A stretch of 64,000 bases of DNA, taken from NCBI RefSeq assembly GCF_003073045.1, contig NC_037598.1, positions 8,734,342 through 8,798,341 of the forward strand, read 5' to 3'. Source of the stretch: Pomacea canaliculata (taxonomy: Eukaryota; Mollusca; Gastropoda; Architaenioglossa; Ampullariidae). Position 1 is the first letter of the stretch, and every line of letters begins with the position of its first letter. The notes under the pieces are model-generated. The model worked only from the letters and a program-made list of their open reading frames with translations. It searched no databases and was not told the origin of the DNA. This document shows positions 24,201 through 37,252 of the stretch, in pieces. Position numbers and translations under genes: made by a program.

Positions 24201-26663
24201 GAAACGGGAATTTTACTCAGGAAAAAATTGAAAAGCTTTTAGGTACACTAATAAATAAGATATTAATTAATAAGTAGTAGACTAGTAATTTTATCTATAA
24301 CATGAAATTGCTATAAAGATATAAATATTTGGTATCAGTTGGTTGAAATGAAGGTTCCTTCATGGACGTTTACCAACAGGCTCCTACTCGTAAAGATACA
24401 TAACTCCCCAAAATGATATCCGTTCCATTGAGGATGAGACGAGTAGTCATCTGCCATGGAAATGTTTTATGAAAAGATTTTTGTTTCTATCTTGGTTAAT
24501 ATACGCAATTTTGATTTTTTTTCTGAAAAAACTATCAATCTACTTGCAGCGTAGAAGACGTGTAGTAATAAAGTGTTAACTTTAACCATACTGCTAATCA
24601 TACGATATATTTATGTCAGAAATTTGGAAAAACAGCATAACTTAGACAAATGTTTTTCTTTTAAACGGGTAAGGATCAACGCAAATTAAAAAAACAATAT
24701 CCTAGCGAAATAAGTAATAAAGTGGTTTGTATAGAAGTCATACAATAAAGTCTGTATCTTGCTCTCCCTCACACTTACCTCCCTTTCCCAATATTTTTGT
24801 CTTCTACTCATGTCTTTGTGAATATTCAAAGAATGCGTCGATTAAAAGCTATTACATGTATAGGAACTTGCATAATATTAAATGATACATTGATTGTTTG
24901 TGGTGAACAAAAGGTTAAAAAGCTATAACATACGTTGATTAAGGAGACTTGCCCGTGAAACATTTCGGAACTCACAGGAGCCAAACATCGCGCATGAGCA
25001 GAAGCTGAGATCTGAAATACAGAGACTTAATATGTATACAAATGTATTTATTCTGAAAGAGTAAGTGTTTTCGTAGTCTTACAGACCTCCAGATGTCAGA
25101 ATTTAACACGTTTTATGAATAAAATTTCCACTGTATCGGGTGAACGAAAGAAAAACGAGAAAAAAAAGATAAAGTACTAGAGTTTTCCCCAAGTCAGTTC
25201 TTGTAATATTTTACATGAATGTGTTTTCTACTTAATCTCTAGTCGCGCACAAAATAATAGTTTTAGAAAGAGATGATGAGTCCGAATCAGAGGAAACAGA
25301 GAATGACAGTGATTTTTTTATTTTATTTACTAGGGTAGTAAAGTAAGCAAGTACACTTTTTTCCTCTAGCTTTAGTCCTTTACAGGCTATCAGCAAAGTT
25401 ATTAAATAAATATAAAATAAAGCATAGCATTAATAGTGGTATTAACAAATTAACAAGAGGTCTAGGAGTAAGGAAGTATCTCAAATGGCTTAGCGCTTTG
25501 AATCTGTAAGCACATCCTGTTGCAGGGGGATGGATACAAAGCTTTGTAACAAATAATGATACTTGTGTATTTCTGCAGTTCCTGTCGAAACAGAATTTAC
25601 AATTCGTTTGCTGAAGATAAAGAGGAAAGCATTAAACCACGTTCCCCGACTATTTCAGGCTGGATTTAAATAAGTCATTTCTTGGAATAGGAATATGAGG
25701 TTTTAGAGAAGTTGGTGTATTTCCAACTGTTCATACGGCATAACATCAATAATGAAAGTTTCACAGACTCTTAGATATTACCATTCACCATAACTTGTCA
25801 TGTTTCTACCCTTTCTCTGCCACAAGTAAAACTATTTCAAACAAAACAAAAAAGCAGCTATCTAGAATCAAACAGTTCTTAGATCCTCAAACTAGAAAGC
25901 TCTTCTGTATATATATATTAATACACATCTCTATACAGCCCATATGGAGTCTACCCTTCATGCTGCCTCAACCACTGTGACTCCACTAGGGTTGCTAGAT
26001 GTTGGGGAACACAAATGCCTCAGTCTTGTTGATGTGTGAATCGTCTGCAATCATTTCACTAGGATATTTGGAAGGGAAGTCATTCATAAACTTTCAGAAA
26101 ACTCTCTGCATACTTTTTTCATGCCTGTGTATTTTCTAAACTGTCGAGTACTCATACACTGAGTAGAACGGAAATAAAAACCTACATGAGCACTGTACTA
26201 CCAGCCAGAGTTATTTTACTACAGGCTCAACTATATATCGTATTATAACTATTAAATTACGTGTATGTTTGTTTTATATTGTAAAACATTGTATTTGATG
26301 TGTTGTGTATCTGTGAGACAAAATGAATGATACAAAAGATGACAAAAACTACATCTTTCTGGAGATTGAACGATACATCTGAACTAGCAATTCATGCAAA
26401 GTTGTAACAAACACGCAAAGAATGTTGTAACACGTTTATCAATAAACTAGAATATGTATAAGGTTTCAGCCCACCATCTCCACGATTTTAGCAACACGTG
26501 ACTGACCCCTGGTAAAAAAGAAAAAAAGACAGAAAGAAAACTAAACTATTGGTAACCACGTGTCTTGTGAATCATCTAAACTCTTACCTGCACTGGAAGC
26601 AGAACTCGTTATTAGAAGAAGCCAGAGCCAGGGACAAAGACAGGGATCTGCCATCCTCATCAT
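18294..26663 (-). CDS. FTP-domain receptor paralogue C, complete
   Basis: Eleven coding exons: 26663-26588, 25011-24934, 24120-23872, 23585-23397, 23054-22977, 22567-22316, 21549-21358, 20323-20222, 19909-19792, 19459-19335, 18514-18294; 1,680 nt, 559 aa, in frame throughout. Signal peptide MMRMADPCLCPWLWLLL and onward; Cys linkers at 26-51 and 198-223; FTP domains at 52-197 and 224-371; EGF-like exon CGPGYFGTDC (372-405); a very short stalk; a transmembrane helix; a basic segment WLRRVKGRQ; and an acidic tail with SPDYVNVNM and C-terminal EDYEEMM. The YVNV and YEEM contexts fit Grb2 (YxN) and PI3-kinase p85 (YxxM) SH2 motifs; signalling is inference. The stalk exon begins at a different acceptor from F because a small deletion fused the old acceptor region to downstream sequence. 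Closest relative is F. The start could also be the second ATG, one codon later. Confidence 0.85.
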
Positions 26664-26718
26664 TCCCTGGACAACTGTCCACTTGAACAAGATTCTGACG
26701 ACTAAAACTGAGCTCGCA

Positions 26719-26739
26719 AGCAGGATGTATAATTATAAA
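26719..26739 (-). promoter_or_regulatory. Core promoter of receptor C
   Basis: Minus strand CTTTATAATTATACATCCTGC, ending about 56 bp upstream of the ATG. It combines a TATA box with the family motif TATACATCCTGC. Confidence 0.6.
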
Positions 26740-26889
26740 GCCCTTCAAGCTTTTCCCTGATCTTTTAATACATCAGTCAAGTCGTCAGGATTTTCTAACT
26801 TTACACATGTGCGAGATATACCGGAGTACTACATTTTTTGTTATCATTGGGTAAAGCTTAGTGCATAATATTATTTACTCCAATTTGAG

Positions 26890-27115
26890 CTAAGGCCATC
26901 CTTTCTTTATCAAAATCTACCTCTACTTACATCCCCATTCACAGAAAGTCAAAACAAGCTATGACTAATTAATATATGGCCCCATTTATTCTGTTGGCTC
27001 CTGTCTTGATAATTTAAACACATCCATGCACTATCCTGCCATGTGTGTCATGGGGATGGTTGCAGGCGAATAACGGAAGGGTTCACCCACACTGGCAGAC
27101 ACTACGCAAAGAAAG
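26890..27115 (-). repeat. Inverted-repeat arm, left of receptor D
   Basis: The reverse complement shares GTGGGTGAACCCTT, GGATAGTGCA.GGATGTGTTTA and GATGTAAGTAG blocks, in order, with 32540-32760. The two arms face each other across the receptor D locus. Confidence 0.6.
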
Positions 27116-27119
27116 ATTT

Positions 27120-27560
27120 CTTCTCCTTCCTGCATTCATTTGGACAGACAACATCACCTCATGACCAGACTTAGAAAATGAACAGGAAATGTGAAAAAAG
27201 GTCAATTAATAAATTTGCAGCAGTTCACTTTTATCAGCAACATGGTGAGACATAGTGGTCTATAAACGATGTAAGGGACAGCACCAGGAATCATCTGTCT
27301 AAATTACACGATTACCTCCCTTCTATTACAATTCGGAGCACTCGGATCTTTTACATTCCGTGATATAAACCGTGGACTGCGAAAATTAAAGCTTATAAGT
27401 AATTTCAACACAGACTATTTGTAAGTTTACTTTTTACCTTTATAGTTTAGTTTTCATCTTATTTTATAAATATTTGATATTCCATTGATAGGTATGGAAT
27501 AATCTCAACTGATCCTCAGTTTTTAGCACAGTATCGTGTGTACTCCTGTAATACTTGTAA
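27120..27560 (+). repeat. Cluster-specific flank repeat, copy 4
   Basis: Shares the CATGACCAGACTTAGAAAATG, TTTATCAGCA, CGATGTAAGGGAC and CTATTTGTAAGTTTA blocks with the other copies. Here it lies upstream of receptor D rather than downstream of a receptor. Confidence 0.55.
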
Positions 27561-28039
27561 TCTAAGCGTTATTTTGTATACACTACTCTCATGGCCTGTA
27601 TTGTATCAACAGTATCATCATCATCATCACTTCCTTGGGACTGAACACATGAGGAAAAAGTTGTTCTTTATTGCGATTTAAAAATGATATTTTTGTTCCT
27701 GATACTCCATGAAATACTTTCAATGAAAAACGTGCGATTCGTGTGTGATTGTCTGCTTGTCACCAGAGGGAAGGCGCGCGTGCCGGTACCAAGAACGTGC
27801 TTGATAGTCCGCACACAGCACGAGACTTCCTGGCACCATCATACCACCAGATGGCAGGAAATTCTCGACAGATAAAGTGAAGCAGTGAAGAATTCCTGTA
27901 CTAATCTCTTTTTTTCACTCAGCGTTCAATCTTCCACAACTGCTCCAATCGCTTTGCTACAGCAAACTTATATGACACAAACACTTCCCACTTATTTTGC
28001 CAACAACAAATACTATATTGGGTTAATTAGTTTGAATTT

Positions 28040-28058
28040 CTATACATCCTGTTTCTAG
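28040..28058 (+). promoter_or_regulatory. Core promoter motif of receptor D
   Basis: CTATACATCCTGTTTCTAG, about 50 bp upstream of the ATG at 28106. It is the plus-strand counterpart of the motif upstream of A, B and C. Confidence 0.5.
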
Positions 28059-28105
28059 GCTCTGTTCTGTCAACAGGCATCTCACATCCAGGCGACACTT
28101 GGAGC

Positions 28106-31100
28106 ATGGCGCTGAAGGGTGGCGGTGTGTACCCCGGGGTACGGCGCTGGCTCTGGCTGGGGCTGATGGTCACTTCTGCTTCTTCTGCGGCCACTGGTAA
28201 GTGTTGACTGTCCTTTCTTAATGTAATTCGAGCTAATTGATAGTAATAGTATTCCTTCTAACAGGCAAGAGGGAACCTACTTTACAAACATTATAGGTTG
28301 TGTGTGTGTGGTGGGTAGGTATCAGGGTGCGGATGTGTGGATATATATATATGCTCATGCGATTTTCTTTAGTGCTTTGGAATTTGATTTATGATGAAGT
28401 CTAAGTCAATCGTAAAACAATGTATTATTACAAATATTAAATTTTAACAGCTCAAAATGACTGGTTAAGTTTTGTGATATATGGGGTACTGCTGATTACA
28501 TTCCTGCATATTTCTGGACATGACATGTTACTTTCTGCATGATTTCTATGATTTATTATTTGTAATTCTTGTCACGCCTACTGAGCAGAAGTGTGTTTCC
28601 GAACGATAACAAAATAAACAAACTCCTAAATAAACAAAAATCATGATCGCAGACCCTCTCTCTGACCCTCTTGTCACCTGTAGGGGTTCCCCTCAAGGCT
28701 GCTGCTTGTCTTCACTACTGTTCAAACTGTATACTAACATATAAATAGAAATAATACATATAGGAGCTTTCTTATAAAATTTGCTGATGGTCTTCCTTGC
28801 TGTCACTTCATCTCACACGGTCAGTCTTTCGAATTTCAGGTTCGAAATGTACATGTCCAGATCGTGACTATGAGAAAAAGGATTTTCTACCCAGTCTTCC
28901 CAATACACGTATGTTTGAGTTTAACGATCAGCTACTGTATTTGGTTTTCACTTACTATATCAAGTCTAACAACAACAATAAAAATAAAAAAGAAATGTTA
29001 ATAACAACAAAAGCAACTGGTTCTTAATGTTGCAGCAGATCAGTAATGCAATTATTTGGCAGCATCGCAGTTACAATGTGATTGACGATTGCCTTCTGGA
29101 TTCAACAAAGTGTGTTTTCTACATGCTTCTAAACCTGATTATGTTGCTAAATATTGTTTGAAGAATTAAGCATTTGTAATTTGTTTATTTTCATTTGTGC
29201 AGAAAATGTAGCTCTAGGCAAGCCGGCAAAGGCGAGTTCCTTGCTGAACAGCACACGGCACAAGGCGGTCTCTGGTCCCGCTTGTCTGGCTGTGGATGGT
29301 AACAGAAACACCGTCTTTACACCTTGCAACAGGTACCCTAACGGTCCTAACTGTATACACACGGCAGAAGACGACCGTGAACCGTACTGGGAGGTCGACC
29401 TGGGTGAGGTGTATAGTATAGCCAACATCACCGTCTACTGGAGAAAAATAGGTACAACTCTGTCTTAGGTCACGTGGCACTTTTTGTGTTACCTTCTCTC
29501 GCACATTCATCCTCAGCCTCTGACCTTTTATCTCCGTCTCTCTCTTGAATGGCTCTGGGAGGAAGATATATATAAGTATTTATGTGTTTGTGACTTTGTC
29601 TTGTCTATGAATATAACAGCTTCTTATTTACATACACAACACTATATATGTGCTTCTTCGTCAGATACATCTGTTCAAGAACAAACTAATTATATTTATA
29701 GTATTTGTAATATTTTTCAATAATTCAGGGGGTTTGTTTATAAATCGGATGTAAGTGGAAATAAAGTGCCTTTTCTACTTTTTTCACAAACCAGCGTCTA
29801 GACTCGCGGATGTTTACTTCTCGGACCATTGTTATGAAACATGGGCAAAGATTCTTTGGAAATAAAATATTAAAATATTTAACCGTAGGGACTAAAAAGT
29901 TCGTTGTATCTACGGATTCTTGTCCTTGAATTCCTCATTTTACCTCTGGTCATGGTCTTACCCTTGCTTCATGAATCAATCTCGTACAGACTATTAAGGG
30001 AGTTTGCCTCATTACTTATGATTTTCTTCAGGGAAGAATGTTGGCGTCAATGTAACCGTCGATGGAAAACTGTGTCACACCTTCAAAGACCCAGTTCTCA
30101 ATCCGTCAACAATAACCTGCAATAAGCCCCTTGCTGGAAGGACCGTTAAGTTGTCAAAATCTGACAACATCTCCAAAGATGATTACTATCTCATTGTGTG
30201 CGAAGTTGAAGTGTGGGGTAGGTGAACACTCATTCTTTTTCTGAATTTCCATACAGTGTAACCTATGAATGGATTTTTCATATTAAATAGCTGATAGATT
30301 CGTACTGTTGAAAATGTAGTTTTTCTTTTGACAAGGTAATGAGAAATTATTGCGTGAAAATATTTTGATCAACTTGTATTTACTCCTGTGAAAAAAAGCT
30401 TACAAATACACAAAAGGGCAGAAAGAACAGATTTGAGGGTAACTTGCCCCGCCTTTTCATGTTCCTTAACTGAACAAGGCTTAGAACAAAAGCAGTGAAA
30501 GATATTATCACAATACATGTCTATGGATAGTTGTACTGGACCCATTCAAAATTAGATTAAACATACAAACTAAAATCGCATTAAAAAAAGAATAACACAA
30601 GATCGTTTTCAGTCCATTCCCTTCTGTTGTTTGGGCGCCTGGACAATCACTGTTCCAAGCGAATATTAAAGCCGTCATTTATGTCTTCAAATATCGTCTT
30701 GAAGCCCAGTGTTTAAAGCCATTTTATTTGAAATATTGCCGTGCTTCATGAAAGTTCTCTCCGATCTTATCTACTCCTATAACATTACATCGTTTATGGA
30801 TTTTTAAATTACATAATTCTAAGTATCATTTTTTTATTGGTATTACTTTTCCGAGGAGGTATGTACAAATATTTCCATGTTACTTTTTAGAATTCTCAAA
30901 TGTAACGCTTTAAAGATGCTCTAATGTGTGTTTTCCACCCTGTGTCTCGTGCAGCCAGAACAACTTTTTCACCTTCAACCTTTGACGCCACAAGTTCGGC
31001 ACCTTTGACATTTGAGGTCACAAGTTTGGCACCTCAGACATCTGTCGTCACAAGAATGGCTGTTATAATGGCAGGAACGTTCTTGTGCGGCTGTGTTGTG

Positions 31101-32106
31101 ACTGGACTCTGTGCTGCGCTTGTTTGGTAAGATTACAGGAAAAGAGAAAACAAACTTCACTCTGTCCTCCCTTTCAAGCCACCTTGTACTTTTGTATTGT
31201 TGCACACAGTCAGGTTTTAATGGCATTGTCTGTGATATAATTTAAGTTTCTACGCAAGTCAAGAAGCATTCTCGAAGCAAAAAATATTTTAAAAAAATTT
31301 CTGAAATATTTAATACTCTTCGTGAAGACTAATGAAGAGGCAAAGAAATTAGCATTGGGGAAAGGGGAAATAACTGTATGAACTTTGGTCAGTAGGGTGA
31401 CAAAGAGTAAGTATATGGATTATCCAGCTTGATCTGTGAAACCTGGCTTGTACATATATGACAGTGATGTTGCAGGTGGTTGAGGCGGGTTAAAGGTCGG
31501 CAGCGTGAACGTAACGCAAGTTCACAAGGCGGTGACGTCATCATGACAGAGACCAATGAACCATTCCAGGCTTTACCTGACGCTGCTGACAGTTCAGGTA
31601 AGTGCGAGGGTGTGCAGGACAGTCCAAAACCACTGTCCAGGTTCATCAGTATTAACTATTTTGAAAGTGGCTGCTAGCTCCTTAAGGGACCACGTGCCAC
31701 GTTTATTATGTCTACAAAAATTCAATATATACATGTATATATATGAACACTGTGCATATATAATTTTTCAACATATCTGGGACAAAACAAAAGAAAATTC
31801 GTCCTCTGTAAAATGTATGTAGACAGGACATTTACTGGTATTCTCTATCCTATCCTTTACAAAGAAATATTGCTTTCTCCGCAAGGCTTGACTGAGGGTG
31901 CAGCAGGGTATGGAGGAGGCCCTGATTATGATGACGAGTCTCCAGAATACATTAACACCAGCATGGATCAGAGCCTGGAGGACCTCGCCTTTAAACAGAA
32001 AGGAAATGTTTACAAACCTTTTCCCACGCTGTGGTCTCAACACAAGGTCGCCACCGACCCCGACTCGAGCTCGTCTGACAATGAAGAGTACGTAGAGGTG
32101 ATATAA
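28106..32106 (+). CDS. FTP-domain receptor paralogue D, short form on the opposite strand
   Basis: Seven coding exons: 28106-28196, 28840-28908, 29203-29451, 30032-30217, 30955-31126, 31476-31597, 31886-32106; 1,110 nt, 369 aa, in frame. Signal peptide MALKGGGVYPGVRRWLWLGL and onward, one Cys linker, one FTP domain (54-198; NVALGKPAKASS, PYWEVDL, CEVEVWG), a short Thr/Ser/Pro stalk, a transmembrane helix CGCVVTGLCAALVW, basic RRVKGRQRERN, and an acidic tail with SPEYINTSM and terminal EEYVEVI. The second FTP module and the EGF exon are absent, and the 740-bp intron between the FTP and stalk exons holds no recognisable relic of them. The linker is five residues shorter than in A and lacks the GSC cysteine. 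The C-terminal YxxM of the other copies is YVEV here, while the YxN motif is kept. It is head-to-head with C (1.4 kb apart). Confidence 0.85.
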
Positions 32107-32251
32107 ACATAGGGTTTACATCACATCACTACCCTGGATTGTGAGTCGGCTGATTGACTAGACAACGGGGTGTCTAAGGAGAAAACCCCAAACTGACCGA
32201 CCTGCAAACAATCGTCACATTCGTTGAGATTTATGTACATTTCAGAAGCAA

Positions 32252-32257
32252 ATTAAA
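32252..32257 (+). terminator. Candidate poly(A) signal of receptor D
   Basis: ATTAAA about 145 bp after the stop codon, the first such hexamer downstream. Position only; no transcript evidence. Confidence 0.35.
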
Positions 32258-32539
32258 GCATGGATAGTAGAGCCTCAATGAAATGGTTATAACTTTTACA
32301 ATCAACTGCTATATATTCTGTAATATGCTCTGTAACATGTTTTTTTCAAGTCTTGTAAGATATCCTCTAAACGTGTAACATATCCTGTAACATGCCTGGC
32401 ACATGCTAACCTGCTTTCCTTTGAATCGCACTTTCTGTGCTTTATGAAATATTTTCTACTTGATATGGCTTTCATGTACCCACTGCAAAGCAACGAGACA
32501 TTTTAACTTTGTCTTCAAGTGACAGGTAATATCTTTAAT

Positions 32540-32760
32540 GTTCAACCCCAGTGGCAGACATTGTGGGTGAACCCTTACCTTCAGATCCTTGTTGTGTAAA
32601 CATCCCCACGACACACAAGTCAGGATAGTGCACGGATGTGTTTACTTTGTCAAGGCCTCGGCCAACAGGATGGATGAGACCATAATTATGTTAATTAGTC
32701 TATCTTGACGATAAGATTTGACATTCCAGTGCATGGCGATGTAAGTAGGCGTATGTATAT
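32540..32760 (+). repeat. Inverted-repeat arm, right of receptor D
   Basis: Partner of 26890-27115 in opposite orientation. Together the arms bracket about 5.4 kb holding receptor D. Confidence 0.6.
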
Positions 32761-32789
32761 TGTGATAATAGAAGAAGTATAGCTCATAC

Positions 32790-33690
32790 AATTACAGTAC
32801 CTACTATTCTATAACGATAAAAGTCATAGCAACGTATCTTCTAATCCTTGTAATTATTGTAATATGTGTAAATATTGTGCAGTTATTGTAATTTCTAAAT
32901 GCACAGATTGCTATGCGAATATTCTTCTGGGGGACACGTGTCACTGTTGTAAAACGACTAGAACATGTCTTGAAATTATTAAAAGTGTTTGAATTGAAGT
33001 AATTTTCCAAATAACATTTTAGTCGCCTGTTTGTGTACTTACCAGGATTAGTCTGATCGTTGCTATAACTACCGGCGATGTCTACTTAATCTTATTGTAT
33101 ATCTACTTTAATCGAATGCGTCACTTGACTTTTTTATGGAAACATTCTAGTTTGTTCTGCTTGGTTGTTACTGGTCTATGTTTTCACTATACAAGTGGTA
33201 TCATTATTTTAAAAAGTAATAGCTTGTACAGATTGAGTCATTTTTCTCACTAACTCTTGAAATAAATAAATTTTTTATTTAACAAAATTATTTGTCAAAT
33301 TAGTCATTGGAGCGTCTGTGACTTTCTGTTGTTTTCTCTCTGCTCTACAAACACTCTCACTTTGCACGTGAGCAACTTGTAATATTTGATGAAACCGAAA
33401 GATAATTGTTGACAAACTGTAGAAAATAGTACTGTAGTTTTACTGTTGACATTATAGATAAAAAATGTTTGTTTGTTTGTCTTAATATCCATTAGTCTGT
33501 ATATATGCTTTCCTCTCGATAACTATGTTGGTGATTCAATATCTGTCAATCTACTCTCTATGTATTTTATTATCAGTCTGTCTACCTGTGTGTTTATTGA
33601 TATCTGTTATCAGGCAATCTATCACCGATGACAAAAGTAACCATTAACGTCAACTATTAGAATGTGTTACAAAACATGAAACAAAGCATG
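32790..33690. repeat. Intergenic segment, partly duplicated at 51.5-51.9 kb
   Basis: From about 33045 to 33480 the sequence matches 51515-51930 in the same orientation (shared CTGGTCTATGTTTTCACTA, AAGTAATAGCTTGTACAGAT and TTTGATGAAACCGAAAGATA). No gene is recognised. Confidence 0.55.
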
Positions 33691-33724
33691 TTACAAGGCA
33701 TATTGTCAGCTAAGTGACAGAATA

Positions 33725-34290
33725 TGTAACAAAATATGTCCAGGACTTGTAACAAAACATATGGTAGGACATGTGGGAGAACACGTGACAAGGTGTGTCA
33801 AACGTTGATGTCTTGCTGCCGCAAGTGAAGTTTACCTGCAGGTATCCTCCATCAGCTTAAATATTTCCAAATTTCCAGCAGTACATTTTTATTAGCAGCT
33901 TTGTGAGACATAGCAGCCTCTAGTAAACAATGTAAGGGACGGTACCGGGAATTATCTGTCTAAATTACATGTTTATCTCCCTTCCATCATGCCTTTCGAA
34001 GTACACAGACCTGGAACACATTTCGTGACGAGAATGAAAGCTTATCAGTATTTTCAAAGCAGACTATTTGTAAGTTTAGTTTTTATCTTTATTCTTTAGT
34101 TTTCAGTCTTATTCTGTCAATATTCGAGACTCACGTGAAAGGTACGAAATAATTACAACTGATCATATCTCTGAAAGGTTATTTTTAGATCACATTAATT
34201 ATTAGTAAAGTAACAAAGAACAATGGTTAGTTTTATGCAATACATTTATTATGATGTCTAAAACTCTTCAAAAACAAGGGCAGAAAACTA
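33725..34290 (+). repeat. Cluster-specific flank repeat, copy 5
   Basis: Starts with ATATGTAACAAAATATGTCC like copy 1 and continues through GGGAGAACACGTGACAAGG, AACAATGTAAGGGACGG and CTATTTGTAAGTTTAG. It lies downstream of pseudogene E, as copy 1 lies downstream of B. Confidence 0.6.
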
Positions 34291-35036
34291 CAAGGAACTA
34301 GTAGAAGACATGTTGATGCAGGATCAGAAACCTGGCTGCAATATGTCTCTGAAGATCCACTTTCTTCACTCCCATCTGGATTTCTTTCCTGGCAACTGTT
34401 GTATGGTTAGTGATAAACACGGTGAATATTTTCATCAAGATATCCCAACAATGAAAAAAGATACAAGAGTCAGTTGTCCACTACCATGTTGGCTGACTAC
34501 CGTGGAACATTCCCCAGAGACGCTCCCGAACAGCAGTGGAAGAGACCGGCAACAAAATCTCAGACTTAGTGTATGTCATGATTTTTTACAGGCATTACAG
34601 GTCAATTACTATTAGCATACATTTTGTGAAGTGTGCAATAATTATTGCAGATTAAAAAATAGAGCAAAGGTTGCAGCTTGTTTGTCACATTCGTGTTGGG
34701 CACATAAAATGGATAAGAAATGATTTCCATAACAGGACTTTTGTAAAAATGTATTGACCAGTGCTATTAGTGGGTTTACTTTTTATCTTGATACTTCAAT
34801 ATTAAATCTATGAAAAATTGAGGTTTTTCAATTGTCACGTTAACTAGCCGTAAATTGTTATTAAAAACAAAGGACTATAGATAATTTTATGCAATACAGT
34901 TATATAACAGCATCTGACATTTTTTTTTTTTGCAAGTCGGTAATTTTGGGTTTTCCCCTGATACATCCCAGTGCCTTATCAACCAGGCGATTTACATCGA
35001 TGATAATTTTCTGATGTAGAGAATGAGTTGAACAGG

Positions 35037-37213
35037 TTATATCATCTCTTCGTACTCTTCATCGTCAGACAAGTTCGCTTTGGTGACGGTGACGACCTTG
35101 TGCTGAGGCCAGCGCGTGGGAAAAGGTTTGTAAGCATTTCCCTTCTTCTGTGGGACGAGGACCTCCAGGCTCTGACCCATCCTGGCGTTGACGTAGTCTT
35201 GTAAATCGTCATCATGATGAGGGTGTGGCTCACCTCCTGCTGCACCCTCAGCGGATCCTGTGCAAAGAAAACAATGAATATTTCTTGATATTGGTGTTTC
35301 CAGAACTATAAGAAACTAATGAATTTAAAACTTTAAAGGACTTTTGAGATGAAAATGAGTTCTAAATATTTTCAGAAACCTGACCTTAAGGGTTTATCTC
35401 GTTATCATAGATGTCTGCAAACATCACTAGACTGAATCAGGTAAACAATAGAAATGTTTACACAAGCTTGCTTTTACCTTGTGAAGTTGGAGAAAAAAAT
35501 TTATATATCAACTATTAGTGTATATAGTAACGTGACTCTCCTACACCTTTCTCTCTCACAGACACACACACACACCTTTTTCAGGTAAAAGCAAGCAACT
35601 GTGTATTGATGGTGAGTATATCTATCTATTGCACCTTCTTAGAATCTTGCGCACTTATGGAAAAAAACTAACCGCTGTCCAAAAAATAACCAGTGACTTA
35701 GTTGTTTGAAACACTTACCTGAACTTTGAGCAGCGCCAGGTGGCGAAGCCTGAGTTGACTCCCTGACCTCTGCCATGCTGACGTCACCACTTTGTGGGCT
35801 TACGTGACGTCCACTTTGTGTAGCTTGAACACTTGTCAGCCTCCTGCAAGCTCCTGAATGCCGGAAACACCTAAAAGAGAATTGAGGAGGACACACGTAT
35901 GAGAATCAACAATAACACAAGGTAGACTACGATGGCCCTGATTGTCCCCATTAAATTTTTATCTGGAGATTTACTTGCCAGACTGTGGAGTGAATTAGGT
36001 TTGGACTTTAAAATTTTTGTTTAACTTCAGTCGAAGTTTTTAAATGAAGTTCAAATGTGTAGGGCTGTTTCTGAAAATCACACGTTGCATTAACTGTAGA
36101 ATAAAATCGCTTCTTGAAGACGACAACCTGAGGATCTGGGTCATGTGGGGTCAGTTTGCTGGGATAGTCGAGTAAGTACAAGGTGCCTTGAGATGGAATA
36201 CAGTGAAGTTAATTTTCTCTTTTCCTGTAAACTTACAGAACAAGCGCCGCACAGAGTCCAGTCACAACACAGCCGCACAAAAACGATCCTGCGATTATAA
36301 CAGCCATTCTTGTGACGTCAAGTGTCAAAGGTGCAAAACGTGTGACCCCAGGTGTCGAACTTGTGACGTCAAGGGTTGGAGGTGAAACGGTTGTTATGGC
36401 TGCACGAGACACGGGAACAGGAAACACACATTGAAGTACCTTAATGATTAAAACCATTGCATGCTTTTATATTTAAAATAGACATGGAAAACGTGAAACA
36501 GTTGTACATACATTGTGAGTACTCAAGAAAATTGAAATTTTAAGTTTACATATTTTAGAAAGCTAGAAATCAATTTGGAAATATTGTGTATACAAGTTGT
36601 CTTTTTTATGCACCACAAAGTCTTAAGATGTAAGATTATATTATAATGTTATACATAGATACTCATAATTAACATAAGGTCTGAGCTCTCTCACTGGCTG
36701 TGATGTTTACAGAGAGAACACAAACATTTACAAGCTGATGTATGTATTGCTAGCTTCTCTCCGTGCATGTCGAGGCCACTGACATGTATTTTGAAAGCAA
36801 AAAAGATGGATTTACGCAGATTTTGAAATATAGTACTTGTACTACTCTTTGGGTTATCATTTGAAAAAAGTTCACTATTATAGTCCCTTCACAACACTGG
36901 CATTGACACTCACCTTAAGGACATGTTCCATCGACAGGACTGCAGGTTTGGTTTTTCTCACAGACTTGTGGACATACACCCTGACAGTCAGGTCCAAAAA
37001 AGCCGGGTCCACACGCTGTAGACATGATGAGTTTCGAACCAAAAAATGATTAGATTAGTGCTCAACTCCAAGTTCTCTTGGATACGCTGTTTAGGTCAGG
37101 CAACAGTAGAAATATATTTTTGTATTGAGCTTCATCTTCTTCTGTTGTTAATGATTTAGTGTATGTATGATTTATGTAAGTATTATGAGGAAATCTTTGT
37201 AAAGGTGCTATTC

Positions 37214-37252
<39 letters not shown>

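Noticed and set aside
27360-28076. Possible 5' untranslated exon of receptor D with donor at 27421 and acceptor at 28076
   Set aside because: The donor-like site belongs to the flank repeat and occurs in copies not followed by a gene, and the family promoter motif lies at 28040, inside the supposed intron.
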